64,000 nt of DNA from Rhodococcus jostii RHA1 (GCF_000014565.1 NC_008268.1:4526001-4590000); one strand, 5' to 3'; positions 16,280-25,629 are shown, counted from the stretch's first letter. Numbers and translations are program-made. Notes: generated by a model not told the origin, from the sequence alone.

Positions 16280-16319
16280 AGAAGAGGCCCTGACCGGCGA
16301 ACCGGTCAAGGCCTCTTCT
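16280..16319 (-). terminator. Terminator after tRNA-Pro
   Basis: Two arms, 16280-16297 and 16302-16319, pair over 18 positions with one mismatch around a CGAA loop. On the minus strand it lies 15 bases after the tRNA 3' end and also separates it from the siderophore-binding gene. Confidence 0.75.
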
Positions 16320-16334
16320 CGGTGTCTCACACTG

Positions 16335-16408
<74 letters not shown>

Positions 16409-16462
16409 TGTTGAACCTCGGCTAGCTTACATTACCCAGCCGGTGACCATTAAATCCCCTGG

Positions 16463-17434
16463 TCAGTTGCGTATAACGGTGCTCTCCGACGACTCGGTGC
16501 GACCCCGCGCGGCGTCGGCGTCCGCGCCGCCGCGCTGAGCCGGAACCAACGTCAGGAGCGTCGCCTCGGGGCGGCAGCAGAAGCGGGCGGGCGCCCACGG
16601 GGACGTCCCGATCCCCGCGGACACGTGCAGCCGGGTGTGCGCACCCCACTTGGACGGACCCTTCACCCGCGAACGGTCGATGTCGCAGTTGGTGACCAGC
16701 GCGCCGTAGAACGGCAGGCACAACTGACCGCCGTGCGTGTGGCCCGCCAGGACGAGGTCGTAGCCGTCGTCCGCGAACCGGTCGAGCACCCGGGGCTCGG
16801 GCGAGTGGGTGATGCCCAGTCGGAGATCGGCCAGCGGATTGGGCGGACCGGCGATCGTGTCGTACCGATCGCGCTTGAGGTGCGGATCGTCGACACCGGC
16901 CGACGCGATCCGGACACCCGACACCTCGAGGTCGCGGCGGACGTGCGTGACGTCGAACCAGCCGCGCTCGGTGAACGCGGCCCGCAGGTCGCCCCACGGC
17001 AGCGGCTCGCCGAGGACACGCTTGTGGTCCTTGCGGAAGTACTTGAGCGGGTTCTTCGGCTTGGGCGCGAAGTAGTCGTTGCTGCCGAAGACGAACAGTC
17101 CGGGGCGGGCGAGCAGATTTCCGAGCGCCTGGACCACTGCGGGCACGGCGCGCTGGTGCGACAGGTTGTCGCCGGTGTTCACGACGAGGTCGGGGTCGAG
17201 GTTGTCCAGTTCCCGCAGCCAGTTCTGTTTCAGCCGCTGTCCGGGCATCATGTGCAGGTCGCTGATGTGCAGCACGCGGAGCGTCGACGACCCGGGTTCG
17301 AGTACCGGCATCGTGACCTCACGCAGCGCGAACGCATTGCGCTCGATGAGCGAGGCGTAGCCGATGCCGAGGGCGGCGGCACCCGCTGTACCCAGGGCGG
17401 CGCGGGTCAGGTTGGCACGGAACTCGTCAGACAC
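16463..17434 (-). CDS. Membrane-anchored metallophosphoesterase, 323 aa
   Basis: All metal-binding motifs of the calcineurin-like phosphoesterase fold are present in order: HISDLHMMPG (about residue 57), VNTGDNL (about 87), FGSNDYF (about 117), GITHSPEP (about 205) and LAGHTHGGQL (about 232). An N-terminal hydrophobic segment (LGTAGAAALGIGYASL) probably anchors it, with the catalytic part outside as in YaeI-type enzymes. Such proteins cleave phosphodiesters or phosphomonoesters; the substrate is unknown. The C-terminal tail is acidic and low complexity. It matches the position of Rv3683 next to PonA2 in mycobacteria, from memory. The GTG start at 17434 removes a long unlikely N-terminal extension. 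Confidence 0.85.
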   Translation of the reverse strand: MSDEFRANLTRAALGTAGAAALGIGYASLIERNAFALREVTMPVLEPGSSTLRVLHISDLHMMPGQRLKQNWLRELDNLDPDLVVNTGDNLSHQRAVPAVVQALGNLLARPGLFVFGSNDYFAPKPKNPLKYFRKDHKRVLGEPLPWGDLRAAFTERGWFDVTHVRRDLEVSGVRIASAGVDDPHLKRDRYDTIAGPPNPLADLRLGITHSPEPRVLDRFADDGYDLVLAGHTHGGQLCLPFYGALVTNCDIDRSRVKGPSKWGAHTRLHVSAGIGTSPWAPARFCCRPEATLLTLVPAQRGGADADAARGRTESSESTVIRN

Positions 17435-17501
17435 TCTTCCAGGATACTGATGAGCGCAATCGAGATGCAGTGGACGAATCGGGGCGCGTAGCGTTTCGCC
17501 C

Positions 17502-17969
17502 ATGCCAGATTCACTGAAAGCAAGACTGCGCTCCGACATGACGGCCGCCATGAAGGCCAAGGATTCGCTGCGCACCGCCACCATCCGCATGCTGATGGCC
17601 GCCGTGCAGACCGAAGAGGTCTCCGGCAAGGAAGCCCGCGAACTCACCGATGACGAGGTGCTGAAGGTCCTCGCGAAGGAGTCGAAGAAGCGCGGCGAGT
17701 CCGCCGAGATCTACACCGAGAACGGTCGAGGTGAGCTGGCGGCGCAGGAGCGGGCCGAGGCGCAGATCATCGACGAGTACCTCCCGACGCCGCTGACCGA
17801 CGCGGAACTGGTCGACGTCGTGGACACCGCGATCGCTCAGGTGGCCGAGGAAATCGGTGAGCGTCCCGGCATGCGTCAGATGGGTCAGGTCATGAAGGCC
17901 GCCGGCGCACTCGCGGGCGGCAAGGCGGACGGTTCGCGGCTCTCGCACGCGGTGAAGTCCCGCCTCTGA
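17502..17969 (+). CDS. GatB/YqeY domain protein, 155 aa
   Basis: This is a stand-alone YqeY-type protein, all helical, resembling the C-terminal tRNA-binding domain of amidotransferase subunit GatB. It starts SLKARLRSDMTAAMKAKDS, has a central KESKKRGESAEIY and the typical QIIDEYLPTPLTDAEL. The end, GQVMKAAGALAGGKADGSRL, is the conserved tail of the family. It may bind tRNA or influence amidation of Glu- or Asp-tRNA, but no catalytic residues are known. It is divergent from the metallophosphoesterase (67 bases) and convergent to ponA2, separated from it by an inverted repeat. Confidence 0.9.
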   Translation: MPDSLKARLRSDMTAAMKAKDSLRTATIRMLMAAVQTEEVSGKEARELTDDEVLKVLAKESKKRGESAEIYTENGRGELAAQERAEAQIIDEYLPTPLTDAELVDVVDTAIAQVAEEIGERPGMRQMGQVMKAAGALAGGKADGSRLSHAVKSRL

Positions 17970-17976
17970 CTCCCCG

Positions 17977-18020
17977 AGGTGAGTGGGAAAGCGTGCGTCG
18001 ACACACTTTCCCACTCACCT
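17977..18020. repeat. Gene-end inverted repeat, copy C
   Basis: AGGTGAGTGGGAAAG (17977-17991) pairs exactly with CTTTCCCACTCACCT (18006-18020). It fills the gap between the convergent YqeY and ponA2 genes, so it can end both transcripts. The outer GTGAGT/ACTCAC stem is shared with the other copies; the inner stem is different. Confidence 0.75.
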
Positions 18021-18024
18021 GCGG

Positions 18025-20388
18025 TCACCGGGGTATGGGCGGCAGCTGGATCGGCGGCAGGCCGGGCAGCTGGATGGGCGGAACGGGGATCCCCTGAGCC
18101 GGCGCCTGCGGGGGAGCGGCCTTCACCGATCCGTCGCTGACGTAGATCGTGATGGTCGACCCCGGAATGGCCGAACCGGACGGCGATGCGCTCGTGACCG
18201 TCCCCTTGGCCGCCTGCGACGCGGTGGTGACTGCGTTCACGGTGAACCCCGCTCCCTGCAGACGGGACGTGGCGGCCGACTGGCTCAGCCCGGTGACGTC
18301 CGGAACCTGACCGTTCTGCGATCCCCGCGCGTACTTCTGGTCGACCGGAGGCAGCGTCGTCGGCCCGAAGTTGTTGGCGATGGGGTTCATCGCCGCGTAC
18401 CAGGTCCGCGCCGGTTCGTTTCCACCGAACAGGTTGCCGTCGCCACACGGCCGCAGCGGGGCCGAGCAGATCTCACCCGGCGTCGGCGAGTCGCCGAACA
18501 CGTAGACGGCGGCGGCGAAGTTGTTGGTGAATCCGAGGAAGCCCGAGGACATGTGGGATTCGGTGGTACCCGTCTTGCCTGCCATCGGCAGCGTCCAGCC
18601 GACGCTGCCCGCCGCCCCGGCGGACGTGCCGCCGGGCTTGTCGTCCTTGCTCATGGCGTTGGTGAGGGTGTCGGCGAGACCGGGTTCGACCACCTGCTCG
18701 CAGGCCTGCTGGGTGACCGAGACGGGCTTGCCTTCACGGTCGAAGACCGAGTCGATGGGGGTGGGCGGGCACCACTTGCCGTGCGAGGCGAGCGTCGCCG
18801 CGACATTCGACAGTTCCAGGGGATTGATCCATGTGGGCCCGAGGGTGAACGACCCCAGGTTCTGATCCTTCTGGAAGTCGGCCATGCTGCGGTCGTCGAA
18901 TCCCGAGGTGCCGGGCTGGGTGTACGAGCGAAGACCCAGCCGCACCGCCATGTCGACGGTGGGGGCGACTCCGGTCGCCTGGATCAGCTTGACGAACGCG
19001 GTGTTGGGCGACTGTGCCAGCGCGTCCGTCACCGACAGTGCCGCGGGGTACTTGCCTGCGTTCTCGACGCAGTACGTGGCCGCGGGGCAGCCTCGAGCAC
19101 CACCGCTACCCATGCCCCTGGCCTCGAACCGCCCGGGCACGTCCAGGATGGCGTTCGTGCCGAGGCCCTTCTCCATGGCGGCGGCAGTCGTGAAGATCTT
19201 GAAGATCGACCCGGCGCCGTGACCGGCCAGTGAGTACGGCTGCGCCTGCACGGTCTCGTTGGCGTTCGCGTCGAGGCCGTAGGTGCGGCTACTGCCCATC
19301 GCGAGGATCCGGTGCGAATCCTGGCCGGGCTGGACCACGTTCATGACATTCGCGATGCCGTCGAGTTCCGGGCTGGCGTTCGCGTTGAGCGCCGCCTTGG
19401 TCGACGCCTGGACCGCGGGGTCGAGCGTGGTCTTGATCAGGTAGCCGCCCTTGTCGATCTGTTCGCGGCTGATGCCGGCGTTGGCTAGATACTGCAGGGC
19501 GTAGTCGCAGAAGAAGCCGCGGTCGCCGGCGGCGATGCACCCGCGGGGCAGCCGGTTGGGTTCGGGCAGCACGCCGAGGGGTGTGTCCTTGAGCTGCCGG
19601 AGTTCGGCGGCACGCTCGGGAATGTTCGAGATCATCGTGTCGAGAACCACGTTGCGTCGTTCGAGGACGCCCTCGGGGTTCGTGTACGGGTTCAGCGCCG
19701 AACTCGACTGCACCATGCCCGCGAGCATCGCGGACTGCTGAGTGTTCAGTTCGGAGGCGTCGATGCCGAAGTAGGTCTGTGCGGCGTCCTGGATGCCGAA
19801 CGAGGCGTTGCCGAACGGAACGAGGTTGAGATAGCGGGTGAGGATCTCGTCCTTGGTGAGTTCTTTGTCGAGCGTCAGCGCCATCCGGATCTCGCGGATC
19901 TTGCGGGCGGGCGTCGTCTCGATCGCGGCGCGGCGTTCGGCGTCGGTCTTGGCCACGACGAGCAGCTGGTAGTTCTTCACATACTGCTGGTCGAGGGTGG
20001 ACGCGCCCTGCTGCACCTCACCGCTCGTGGTGTTGGTCAGGAAAGCGCGCATCGTGCCCTGCCAGTCGACGCCCTTGTGCTCGGGGAACCGGCGGTCCTC
20101 GACGGAGACGATGGCGAGCTTCATCTCGTTGGAGATCTTCTCGCTGGGCACTTCGAAGCGCCGCTGGTCGTACAGCCACGCGATGGGATTGCCCACCGAG
20201 TCGACCATCGTCGAGACCGCGGGAACCGTTCCTTCGACCAGTTCGGCGGACACGTTGTCGACGGTGTCAGCCGCCCTGTTGGAGGCGTAACCGAACCCTC
20301 CGGCGAGCGGAAACATCACGCCGGCGAGGAGCACTCCTGCCAAGGCGGAGGATCCTGCGAGCTTCCCCACTGTTTTTGCAATCGACAC
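18025..20388 (-). CDS. ponA2: Bifunctional penicillin-binding protein (PonA2-like), 787 aa
   Basis: This is a class A PBP that polymerises and cross-links peptidoglycan. After a short cytoplasmic start and one membrane span (about residues 10-35), the GT51 glycosyltransferase domain follows, with catalytic EDRRFPEHKGVDWQG and GASTLDQQYVKN. The transpeptidase domain carries SIFK (SxxK serine), SPN in AQSPNTAF, and KTGT in AGKTGTTES. A C-terminal PASTA domain (QVPDVTGLSQSAATSRLQG) and a proline-rich tail end the protein, as in mycobacterial PonA2 (Rv3682). It is divergent from a WhiB4 gene, the same layout as in M. tuberculosis. The start near the membrane span is well placed. The function call is strong. 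Confidence 0.95.
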   Translation of the reverse strand: MSIAKTVGKLAGSSALAGVLLAGVMFPLAGGFGYASNRAADTVDNVSAELVEGTVPAVSTMVDSVGNPIAWLYDQRRFEVPSEKISNEMKLAIVSVEDRRFPEHKGVDWQGTMRAFLTNTTSGEVQQGASTLDQQYVKNYQLLVVAKTDAERRAAIETTPARKIREIRMALTLDKELTKDEILTRYLNLVPFGNASFGIQDAAQTYFGIDASELNTQQSAMLAGMVQSSSALNPYTNPEGVLERRNVVLDTMISNIPERAAELRQLKDTPLGVLPEPNRLPRGCIAAGDRGFFCDYALQYLANAGISREQIDKGGYLIKTTLDPAVQASTKAALNANASPELDGIANVMNVVQPGQDSHRILAMGSSRTYGLDANANETVQAQPYSLAGHGAGSIFKIFTTAAAMEKGLGTNAILDVPGRFEARGMGSGGARGCPAATYCVENAGKYPAALSVTDALAQSPNTAFVKLIQATGVAPTVDMAVRLGLRSYTQPGTSGFDDRSMADFQKDQNLGSFTLGPTWINPLELSNVAATLASHGKWCPPTPIDSVFDREGKPVSVTQQACEQVVEPGLADTLTNAMSKDDKPGGTSAGAAGSVGWTLPMAGKTGTTESHMSSGFLGFTNNFAAAVYVFGDSPTPGEICSAPLRPCGDGNLFGGNEPARTWYAAMNPIANNFGPTTLPPVDQKYARGSQNGQVPDVTGLSQSAATSRLQGAGFTVNAVTTASQAAKGTVTSASPSGSAIPGSTITIYVSDGSVKAAPPQAPAQGIPVPPIQLPGLPPIQLPPIPR

Positions 20389-20540
20389 GATCTACAGACT
20401 ACGTGGGGTCTGTGGGTGCGCTGGTTGGGCGCAGAATTCGGCCAGGAAAAAGCCCTGAGCACGGGGTATGGACGGGCGTACCAAAAAAGCGTGTTCTTCG
20501 TCTTGCGCGTTGCGGTTTCTTTACCTAAATTGTTGGAACA

Positions 20541-20558
20541 GTGTGATGGAGATAACAC
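20541..20558 (+). promoter_or_regulatory. Possible Crp-type site upstream of whiB4
   Basis: GTGTGATGGAGATAACAC has TGTGA and TAACA half sites six bases apart, one mismatch from the Crp consensus TGTGA-N6-TCACA. It lies about 70 bases upstream of the whiB4 start. An overlapping hairpin (GATGGAG/CTCCATC, 20545-20564) is an alternative reading. Confidence 0.35.
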
Positions 20559-20628
20559 TCCATCGCTTATGTGGTGCAGCCTCGGCGTGCTAGGTGCTGG
20601 GTTGCGCAGACTCGAAGAGGGGAAACGA

Positions 20629-20952
20629 ATGCACATGACCACCCCAACCAGCCGTCTGGACGTCGAGCAAGCAGAAGCGCGAATCGCCTGGGTCACCCAG
20701 GCCCGTTGCCGGGAAGTCGATCCCGATCAACTCTTTGTACGCGGCGCAGCACAGCGCAAGGCCGCAACCATTTGCCGGCATTGCCCGGTACTGATGCAGT
20801 GCGGAGCCGATGCTCTCGACAATCGTGTCGAGTTCGGCGTGTGGGGTGGCATGACGGAACGTCAGCGCCGGGCGTTGCTCAAGCAGCACCCCGAGGTGGA
20901 ATCATGGTCCGATTTCTTCGAAGCTCAGCGGCAGCACCAGTCCGCTGTCTGA
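20629..20952 (+). CDS. whiB4: WhiB-family iron-sulfur regulator, WhiB4-like, 107 aa
   Basis: The four cysteines that hold the oxygen- and nitric-oxide-sensitive [4Fe-4S] cluster are at residues 27, 49, 52 and 58 (ARCREVD and ICRHCPVLMQCG). The turn motif GVWGGMTERQRR follows, then a basic and acidic tail. Its position divergent to ponA2 and next to the two ATPases matches whiB4 (Rv3681c). In mycobacteria WhiB4 acts as a redox-dependent DNA-compacting repressor of antioxidant genes. ATG 20629 is chosen because GAGGGGA lies just upstream; an ATG six bases later is also possible. The 240-base upstream region contains a Crp-like site. Confidence 0.92.
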   Translation: MHMTTPTSRLDVEQAEARIAWVTQARCREVDPDQLFVRGAAQRKAATICRHCPVLMQCGADALDNRVEFGVWGGMTERQRRALLKQHPEVESWSDFFEAQRQHQSAV

Positions 20953-21020
20953 CGTTCGGGATCTGATTCGCAGAACAGGTAAGACACAGGCGGGTGACCG
21001 GTTCTCCGGCAGCGAGCTGA

Positions 21021-22160
21021 TCAGCTCGTGCGGGTGAGCTGGTCACCTACCGCTCTCAAGGCCTCGAGGTCCGACACCTCGAACGGCAGCGAGGGCACGC
21101 CGACGATCGGCACCCGAGGGTGGGCGGCCGTGAACCGGCTCAGCAATTGGACCTCACGCTTGGCGATCACCGCCCGATGGGCGTGGATCCGCAGCACAGC
21201 GGCGGTGAGGGGGTCTTGGTCCCCGAGTTGGTCGGCGGCAGTGACCGCATGATCGGCCGACAGGGAACTGAGAGTGGGGTGCGTCCGATTCAGGACGAGG
21301 CCCGCGAGCGGCATCTCGTCGCCCGCGAGCCGGTCGACGAAGAACGCCGCCTCCCGCAGTGCATCCGGCTCCGCCGCCGCGATCACCAGGAACTTCGTGC
21401 CCGGCTGCCGGAGCAATTCGTAAGTGCGCGTGGCTCTTTCCCGGAAACCACCGAACATCGAGTCCAGTGACTGCACGAAACTCGAGGCGTCCGACAGCAT
21501 CTGACTGCCCACGATGGTGGAGACGCCGCGCAGGGCGAGGCCCATCGCACCGGTGACGAGCCGGGTGAGACCTCGACCCGGCGCGGTGAGCAGCCGGATC
21601 ATGCGACCGTCGAGGAATGCGCCCAGACGCTGGGGCGCGTCGAGGAAGTCCAGGGCGTTGCGGGACGGCGGGGTGTCGACGATCACCAGGTCCCACTTGT
21701 CGCTGGAGGCGAGCTGCCCCAGCTTCTCCATCGCCATGTACTCCTGCGTTCCCGAGAACGAGGTGGCGACGGTCTGATAGAAGGGGTTCGCGAGAATCTG
21801 CTCCGCCTTCTCCGGTGTGGAGTGCTCGATCACCATCTCGTCGAACGTGCGACGCATGTTGAGCATCATGGCGTGCAGTTCGCCCGTCGCGTCCGGTCCG
21901 AGTTGCACGGGTTGCGGCGTGTTGTCGAGTTCCGCGACGCCGAGCGCCTGCGCGAGCCGGCGCGCCGGGTCGATGGTCAGCACGACCACCTTTCGCCCCT
22001 GCTCCGCCGCGCGCAGTGCCAGCGACGCGGCCGTGGTGGTCTTGCCGACGCCACCGGCGCCACAGCACACGACGATCCGCGTGGCCCTGTTCTCCAGAAT
22101 CCCCGCGACATCGAGAGCGGAGGCGGTGCGGCGACGCTCGTGTTCAGTTGTCTGGGTCAT
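21021..22160 (-). CDS. ArsA/Get3-like ATPase, second of pair, 379 aa
   Basis: This is a deviant-Walker P-loop ATPase of the anion-transporting ArsA/Get3 family. The P-loop [18 protein letters not shown] is near residue 33, switch segment [14 protein letters not shown] near 62, and [17 protein letters not shown] near 160. It matches Rv3680, which with its partner forms a two-subunit ATPase in mycobacteria (linked in published work to redox stress and glycerol/nitric-oxide handling). The gene overlaps the upstream partner by four bases. It is convergent to whiB4; the stop codon lies within a 16-base palindrome (21013-21028). The client protein or small-molecule role is not known. Confidence 0.9.
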   Translation of the reverse strand: MTQTTEHERRRTASALDVAGILENRATRIVVCCGAGGVGKTTTAASLALRAAEQGRKVVVLTIDPARRLAQALGVAELDNTPQPVQLGPDATGELHAMMLNMRRTFDEMVIEHSTPEKAEQILANPFYQTVATSFSGTQEYMAMEKLGQLASSDKWDLVIVDTPPSRNALDFLDAPQRLGAFLDGRMIRLLTAPGRGLTRLVTGAMGLALRGVSTIVGSQMLSDASSFVQSLDSMFGGFRERATRTYELLRQPGTKFLVIAAAEPDALREAAFFVDRLAGDEMPLAGLVLNRTHPTLSSLSADHAVTAADQLGDQDPLTAAVLRIHAHRAVIAKREVQLLSRFTAAHPRVPIVGVPSLPFEVSDLEALRAVGDQLTRTS

Positions 22161-23173
22161 CGGACACCCTGTTCCGTCAGATATTCGGCGAGTTCGTAGA
22201 GCCCGCCCAGGTCGACACCGTCGGCGAGGGACGGCAGATGCAGTCGCGCCCCGTCCACTTCGCTGAGTGCTCCGGCACTCTCCTCCTGCGCTTCGAGGAC
22301 CGACGCGTGCTCGATCGTCTCGGTGAGCAAACCGGCGAAATCGTGTTCGTCGAGGGTGATCCCGCTCTTCTGCAGTCCGGCCCGGATGACCTCGGCGTCG
22401 ATGCGGCCCTTCGCGGCGTCGGCCAGCGTCTCGGCAGGCAGGAACTGCGGGCTGGTGCGGTTGACCACGATGGTGCCCAGCCGCAGGTCGGCGCGGGCCA
22501 GTTCCTCTGCGGCGTCGGTGGTCTCCTGCACCGGAAGCGCCTCGAGCAGCGTCACGAGGTGGACGACGGTCTCGTCGGAGTGCAGCAGGCGCACCACGCC
22601 CTCACTCTGCGAACGCACCGGCCCGCCTTTCGCGAGGTCCGCCATCGCCTTCGTCACGTCGAGGAAGTTGCCGATCCGCCCGGTCGGCGGGGCGTCGACG
22701 ACGACGGCGTCGTACACCCGCTTGCCGGACTTGTCGGTGCGGACGACACATTCCTTGATCTTGCCGGTCAGCAGCACGTCCCGAAGCCCGGGTGCGATGG
22801 TGGTGGCGAACTCGATGGCGCCGAACTTGCGCATCGCGCGGCCGGCGAAACCGAGGTTGTAGAACATCTCGAGGTATTCGAGGAAGGCGGTCTCGATGTC
22901 GATGGCCAGGGCCATGACCTCCCCGCCACCCTCGGCGGCCGCGACTTTCGTCTCCTGCGGCGGCAGCGGGGGCACGTCGAAGAGCTGGGCGATCCCCTGC
23001 CTGCCCTCGACTTCCACCAGCAGCACGCGACGCCCACCCTCGGCCAGCGCGAGAGCCAACGCGGCGGCCACCGTGGACTTTCCGGTGCCGCCCTTTCCGG
23101 AGACGAAGTGCAGCCGGGCCTGCGCGGCCTTCTCGGGCCACGTCGGGGTGAGCTGGTCTGGGGATGCAACCAC
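22157..23173 (-). CDS. ArsA/Get3-like ATPase, first of pair, 338 aa
   Basis: This second deviant-Walker ATPase has its P-loop in [19 protein letters not shown] near residue 22 with the signature lysine of the Get3/ArsA/MinD class, then [16 protein letters not shown], and [17 protein letters not shown] near 170. It corresponds to Rv3679. Its partner gene starts four bases before this one ends, so the two are co-translated and likely form a heterodimer. The GTG start at 23173 follows a TATAGG hexamer by nine bases without a ribosome binding site, which suggests a leaderless mRNA; the family match begins just after. It is divergent from a DUF4177 gene with 55 bases between them. Confidence 0.88.
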   Translation of the reverse strand: MVASPDQLTPTWPEKAAQARLHFVSGKGGTGKSTVAAALALALAEGGRRVLLVEVEGRQGIAQLFDVPPLPPQETKVAAAEGGGEVMALAIDIETAFLEYLEMFYNLGFAGRAMRKFGAIEFATTIAPGLRDVLLTGKIKECVVRTDKSGKRVYDAVVVDAPPTGRIGNFLDVTKAMADLAKGGPVRSQSEGVVRLLHSDETVVHLVTLLEALPVQETTDAAEELARADLRLGTIVVNRTSPQFLPAETLADAAKGRIDAEVIRAGLQKSGITLDEHDFAGLLTETIEHASVLEAQEESAGALSEVDGARLHLPSLADGVDLGGLYELAEYLTEQGVR

Positions 23174-23228
23174 GGGGTCGAGCCTATAAGTCTGGGAGCC
23201 GGGATGTGCGGGGGATAGGCTCACCGGC

Positions 23229-23393
23229 ATGAGTGAATTGACTTCCTGGGAGTACGCCACCGTTCCGCTGCTCACACATGCGACCAAGCAGATCCTCGAC
23301 CAGTGGGGCACCGACGGCTGGGAACTGGTGACGGTTCTGCCCGGGCCCACCGGTGAGCAGCACGTCGCGTACCTGAAGCGTCCGAAGGGCTGA
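23229..23393 (+). CDS. DUF4177-type small protein, 54 aa
   Basis: The short protein reads SELTSWEYATVPLLTHATK then ILDQWGTDGWELVTVLPGP and ends AYLKRPKG. The W-GWELV pattern is the hallmark of the DUF4177 family, a small beta-rich fold of unknown role. It corresponds to the small gene Rv3678A between the ATPase pair and the RidA gene. It is divergent from the ATPases and lies five bases upstream of the RidA gene, so it is the first gene of a three-gene operon with RidA and the metallo-beta-lactamase-fold protein. Confidence 0.85.
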   Translation: MSELTSWEYATVPLLTHATKQILDQWGTDGWELVTVLPGPTGEQHVAYLKRPKG

Positions 23394-23398
23394 CGGCC

Positions 23399-23875
23399 GT
23401 GGCAGAGACACAGAACTGGTCCGCCCGCCTCGCCGAACTCGGCATCACGCTGCCGTCCGTCGTTCCGCCGGTGGCCGCCTACGTGCCCGCCGTGCGCACC
23501 GGCAACTACGTCTACACGTCGGGGCAGCTGCCGATCGTCGAGGGCAAGCTGACGATCGCGGGCAAGCTCGGCGCCGGCGTGTCGGACGAAGACGCCAAGG
23601 CCGCGGCCCGGGCGTGCGCACTCAACGCGCTGGCGGCGGTCGACGCGCTCGTGGGCATCGACTCGGTGGTGCGGATCGTGAAGGTCGTCGGATTCGTCGC
23701 GTCCGCCGAGGGATTCACCGGTCAGCCCGGTGTTGTGAACGGCGCTTCGGAATTCCTCGGCGAGGTGTTCGGCGACGCGGGTGCCCACGCACGTTCGGCT
23801 GTCGGCGTCGCGGAATTGCCGCTCGGCGCCCCCGTCGAGGTGGAGCTGATCGCCGAAGTGCAACCGGAGTCGTAG
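23399..23875 (+). CDS. RidA (YjgF) family protein, 158 aa
   Basis: The sequence fits the RidA/YER057c/UK114 fold: an opening ARLAELGITLPSVVPPVAAY, the core YVYTSGQLPIVEG, and a late VVNGASEFLGEVFGDAGAHA with RSAVGVAELPLGAPVEVE. Classical RidA proteins hydrolyse reactive 2-aminoacrylate imines, using an arginine in the final RxxxxV strand that is seen here as ARSAVGVAELP. The length is longer than minimal RidA, as in the actinobacterial subgroup (Rv3678c). The GTG start follows the DUF4177 stop by five bases and the next gene starts four bases after the stop, so the genes form one operon. Confidence 0.9.
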   Translation: MAETQNWSARLAELGITLPSVVPPVAAYVPAVRTGNYVYTSGQLPIVEGKLTIAGKLGAGVSDEDAKAAARACALNALAAVDALVGIDSVVRIVKVVGFVASAEGFTGQPGVVNGASEFLGEVFGDAGAHARSAVGVAELPLGAPVEVELIAEVQPES

Positions 23876-23879
23876 TGCC

Positions 23880-24671
23880 ATGACTCTTGCCCATCCGGCC
23901 TACGCCCAGGTGCGGGAGGTCACCCCGATCGTCTCGGTGATGCTCGAGAACAATCCCGGCATGATGACGCTCGACGGAACCAACACGTGGATTCTGCGTG
24001 CGCCGGGCCGGGACGAGTGTGTGGTGGTCGACCCGGGTGACGCCGACGAGGAGCATCTCGCCCGCGTCGCGGCGCTCGGACCGGTCGCGCTGACGCTGAT
24101 CACTCACCGTCATTTCGACCACACCGGGGGAGTGCAGCGGTTCTTCGAACTCACCGGCGCGCCCGTGCGTTCGGTGGACCCCGAATTTCTCCGCGGCGGC
24201 GGCGAAACCCTCGTGGACGGCGAAACCATCGACGTCGCGGGACTCACCCTCACGGTGATCGCCACGCCCGGGCACACGAAGGATTCGGTGTCCTTCACCG
24301 TCGAAGGCGAGGGCACCGTCCTCACCGGCGACACGATCCTCGGCCGCGGCACCACCGTGCTCGACGACACGGACGGCGACCTCGGCGACTACCTGTCGTC
24401 GCTACGCCGCCTGCTGGACCTCGGAACCGGACACCGGGTCATGCCCGGCCACGGACCCGAACTGCCCGAACTGAACGTCGTCGCGCAGCAGTACCTCGAT
24501 CATCGCGAGGAGCGACTCGACCAGGTGCGGGCCGCGATCGAGGCGCTCGGGGGCACACCCACCGTCCGCGAGGTGGTCGAGCACGTCTACTCCGACGTCG
24601 ACCCCAAGTTGTGGCCGGTGGCGGAGAAGTCCGTCAACGTGCAGCTCGCCTACCTGCGCAGCCACGACTAA
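23880..24671 (+). CDS. Metallo-beta-lactamase-fold hydrolase, 263 aa
   Basis: The zinc-binding motif HRHFDHTGG is at about residue 78, followed by the metal ligands TPGHTKDS near 131, GDTILGRGT near 150 and the late histidine in VMPGHGPE near 190. The layout is that of LACTB2/glyoxalase II-like hydrolases, with an added C-terminal helical domain (EERLDQVRAAIEAL then PTVREVVEHVYSD) seen in LACTB2-type nucleases. The function may be RNA or thioester hydrolysis; the sequence alone does not decide. It corresponds to Rv3677c and ends the DUF4177-RidA operon. A strong terminator follows by nine bases. Confidence 0.88.
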   Translation: MTLAHPAYAQVREVTPIVSVMLENNPGMMTLDGTNTWILRAPGRDECVVVDPGDADEEHLARVAALGPVALTLITHRHFDHTGGVQRFFELTGAPVRSVDPEFLRGGGETLVDGETIDVAGLTLTVIATPGHTKDSVSFTVEGEGTVLTGDTILGRGTTVLDDTDGDLGDYLSSLRRLLDLGTGHRVMPGHGPELPELNVVAQQYLDHREERLDQVRAAIEALGGTPTVREVVEHVYSDVDPKLWPVAEKSVNVQLAYLRSHD

Positions 24672-24680
24672 CCACTGAAA

Positions 24681-24723
24681 CGACTGCGGCCACCCCCTCG
24701 ATAGGAGGGGGTGGCCGCAGTCG
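24681..24723. terminator. Strong bidirectional terminator
   Basis: CGACTGCGGCCACCCCCTC (24681-24699) pairs perfectly over 19 bases with 24705-24723, leaving a five-base loop. It lies between the convergent metallo-beta-lactamase-fold gene and crp, so it can serve both. There is no long T-tract. Confidence 0.85.
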
Positions 24724-24735
24724 TAGGTGCGGGAA

Positions 24736-25410
24736 CTACCGCGCGCGACGTGCCAGGCGCTCGGAGTCGGAGATCAGCACGCTCTTGCCTTCGAGGCGCA
24801 GCCATCCGCGGTGCGCGAAGTCGGCGAGCGCCTTGTTGACGGTCTCACGGGAAGCGCCGACGAGCTGGGCGATCTCTTCCTGCGTGAGGTCGTGCGTGAC
24901 GCGGAGCGAGCCCGCCTCCTGGGTGCCGAACCGCTGCGCGAGCTGCAACAGCGCCTTGGCGACACGACCGGGGACGTCCGTGAAGATGAGGTCGGCCAGG
25001 TTGTTGTTGGTACGACGCAGACGGCGCGCGAGCACCCGCAGGAGCTGTTCGGCGATCTCGGGGCGGTGGTCGATCCATGCCTTGAGCGCTTCGCGGTCCA
25101 TGCTGACCGCGCGGACCTCGGTGACCGTCGTGGCGGTGGACGTACGCGGGCCCGGGTCGAAGATGGACAGCTCACCGAACATGTCGGACGGGCCCATGAT
25201 CGTCAGCAGGTTCTCACGGCCGTCCGGCGAGCGGCGGCCGATCTTCACCTTGCCCGAAACGATGATGTACAGGCGGTCACCGGGCTCACCTTCGTTGAAG
25301 ATGACATGTCCGCGGGGGAAGTCGACAGGCTGCAGCTGCTTGGTCAGCGCCGCTACCGCTGAGGGCTCGACTCCTTGGAAGATGCCGGCTCTTGCCAGGA
25401 CGTCGTCCAC
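24736..25410 (-). CDS. crp: cAMP receptor protein Crp, 224 aa
   Basis: The protein is near-identical in layout to M. tuberculosis Crp (Rv3676), also 224 residues. The cyclic-nucleotide domain has [20 protein letters not shown] near residue 45 and the phosphate-binding cassette [18 protein letters not shown] near 80. The DNA-binding domain has [20 protein letters not shown] near 180. The GTG at 25410 follows AAGGAG by five bases, matching the known start; a longer version would have no such site. It regulates genes via TGTGA-N6-TCACA sites. Such a perfect site lies upstream of acs in this window, and a one-mismatch site upstream of whiB4. A class III cyclase is encoded about 8 kb away. Confidence 0.96.
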   Translation of the reverse strand: MDDVLARAGIFQGVEPSAVAALTKQLQPVDFPRGHVIFNEGEPGDRLYIIVSGKVKIGRRSPDGRENLLTIMGPSDMFGELSIFDPGPRTSTATTVTEVRAVSMDREALKAWIDHRPEIAEQLLRVLARRLRRTNNNLADLIFTDVPGRVAKALLQLAQRFGTQEAGSLRVTHDLTQEEIAQLVGASRETVNKALADFAHRGWLRLEGKSVLISDSERLARRAR

Positions 25411-25629
25411 GTGCGCTCCTTGGGAATATTGTTCGTCTGTATGCATATTGTGCGCGATTTGCTGCATGTCGACGATGCCCCGGTGATCCGCGGCGTGTCG
25501 CTGTGCAACAGGTACGGCTCTGAAGTCTACGTTGAGACGGCTCGATCTGAGTGACCGATACCACGGAAGTCGCAAAAGTTAACCGGGGGAAGCGGCCTGC
25601 GGTGTGCTGTTTCGGGGGCTTCCCAGCGC

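Noticed and set aside
21013..21028. Sixteen-base palindrome CGAGCTGATCAGCTCG at the end of the ATPase gene
   Set aside because: It has no loop space for a stable hairpin and overlaps coding sequence; it may be chance.
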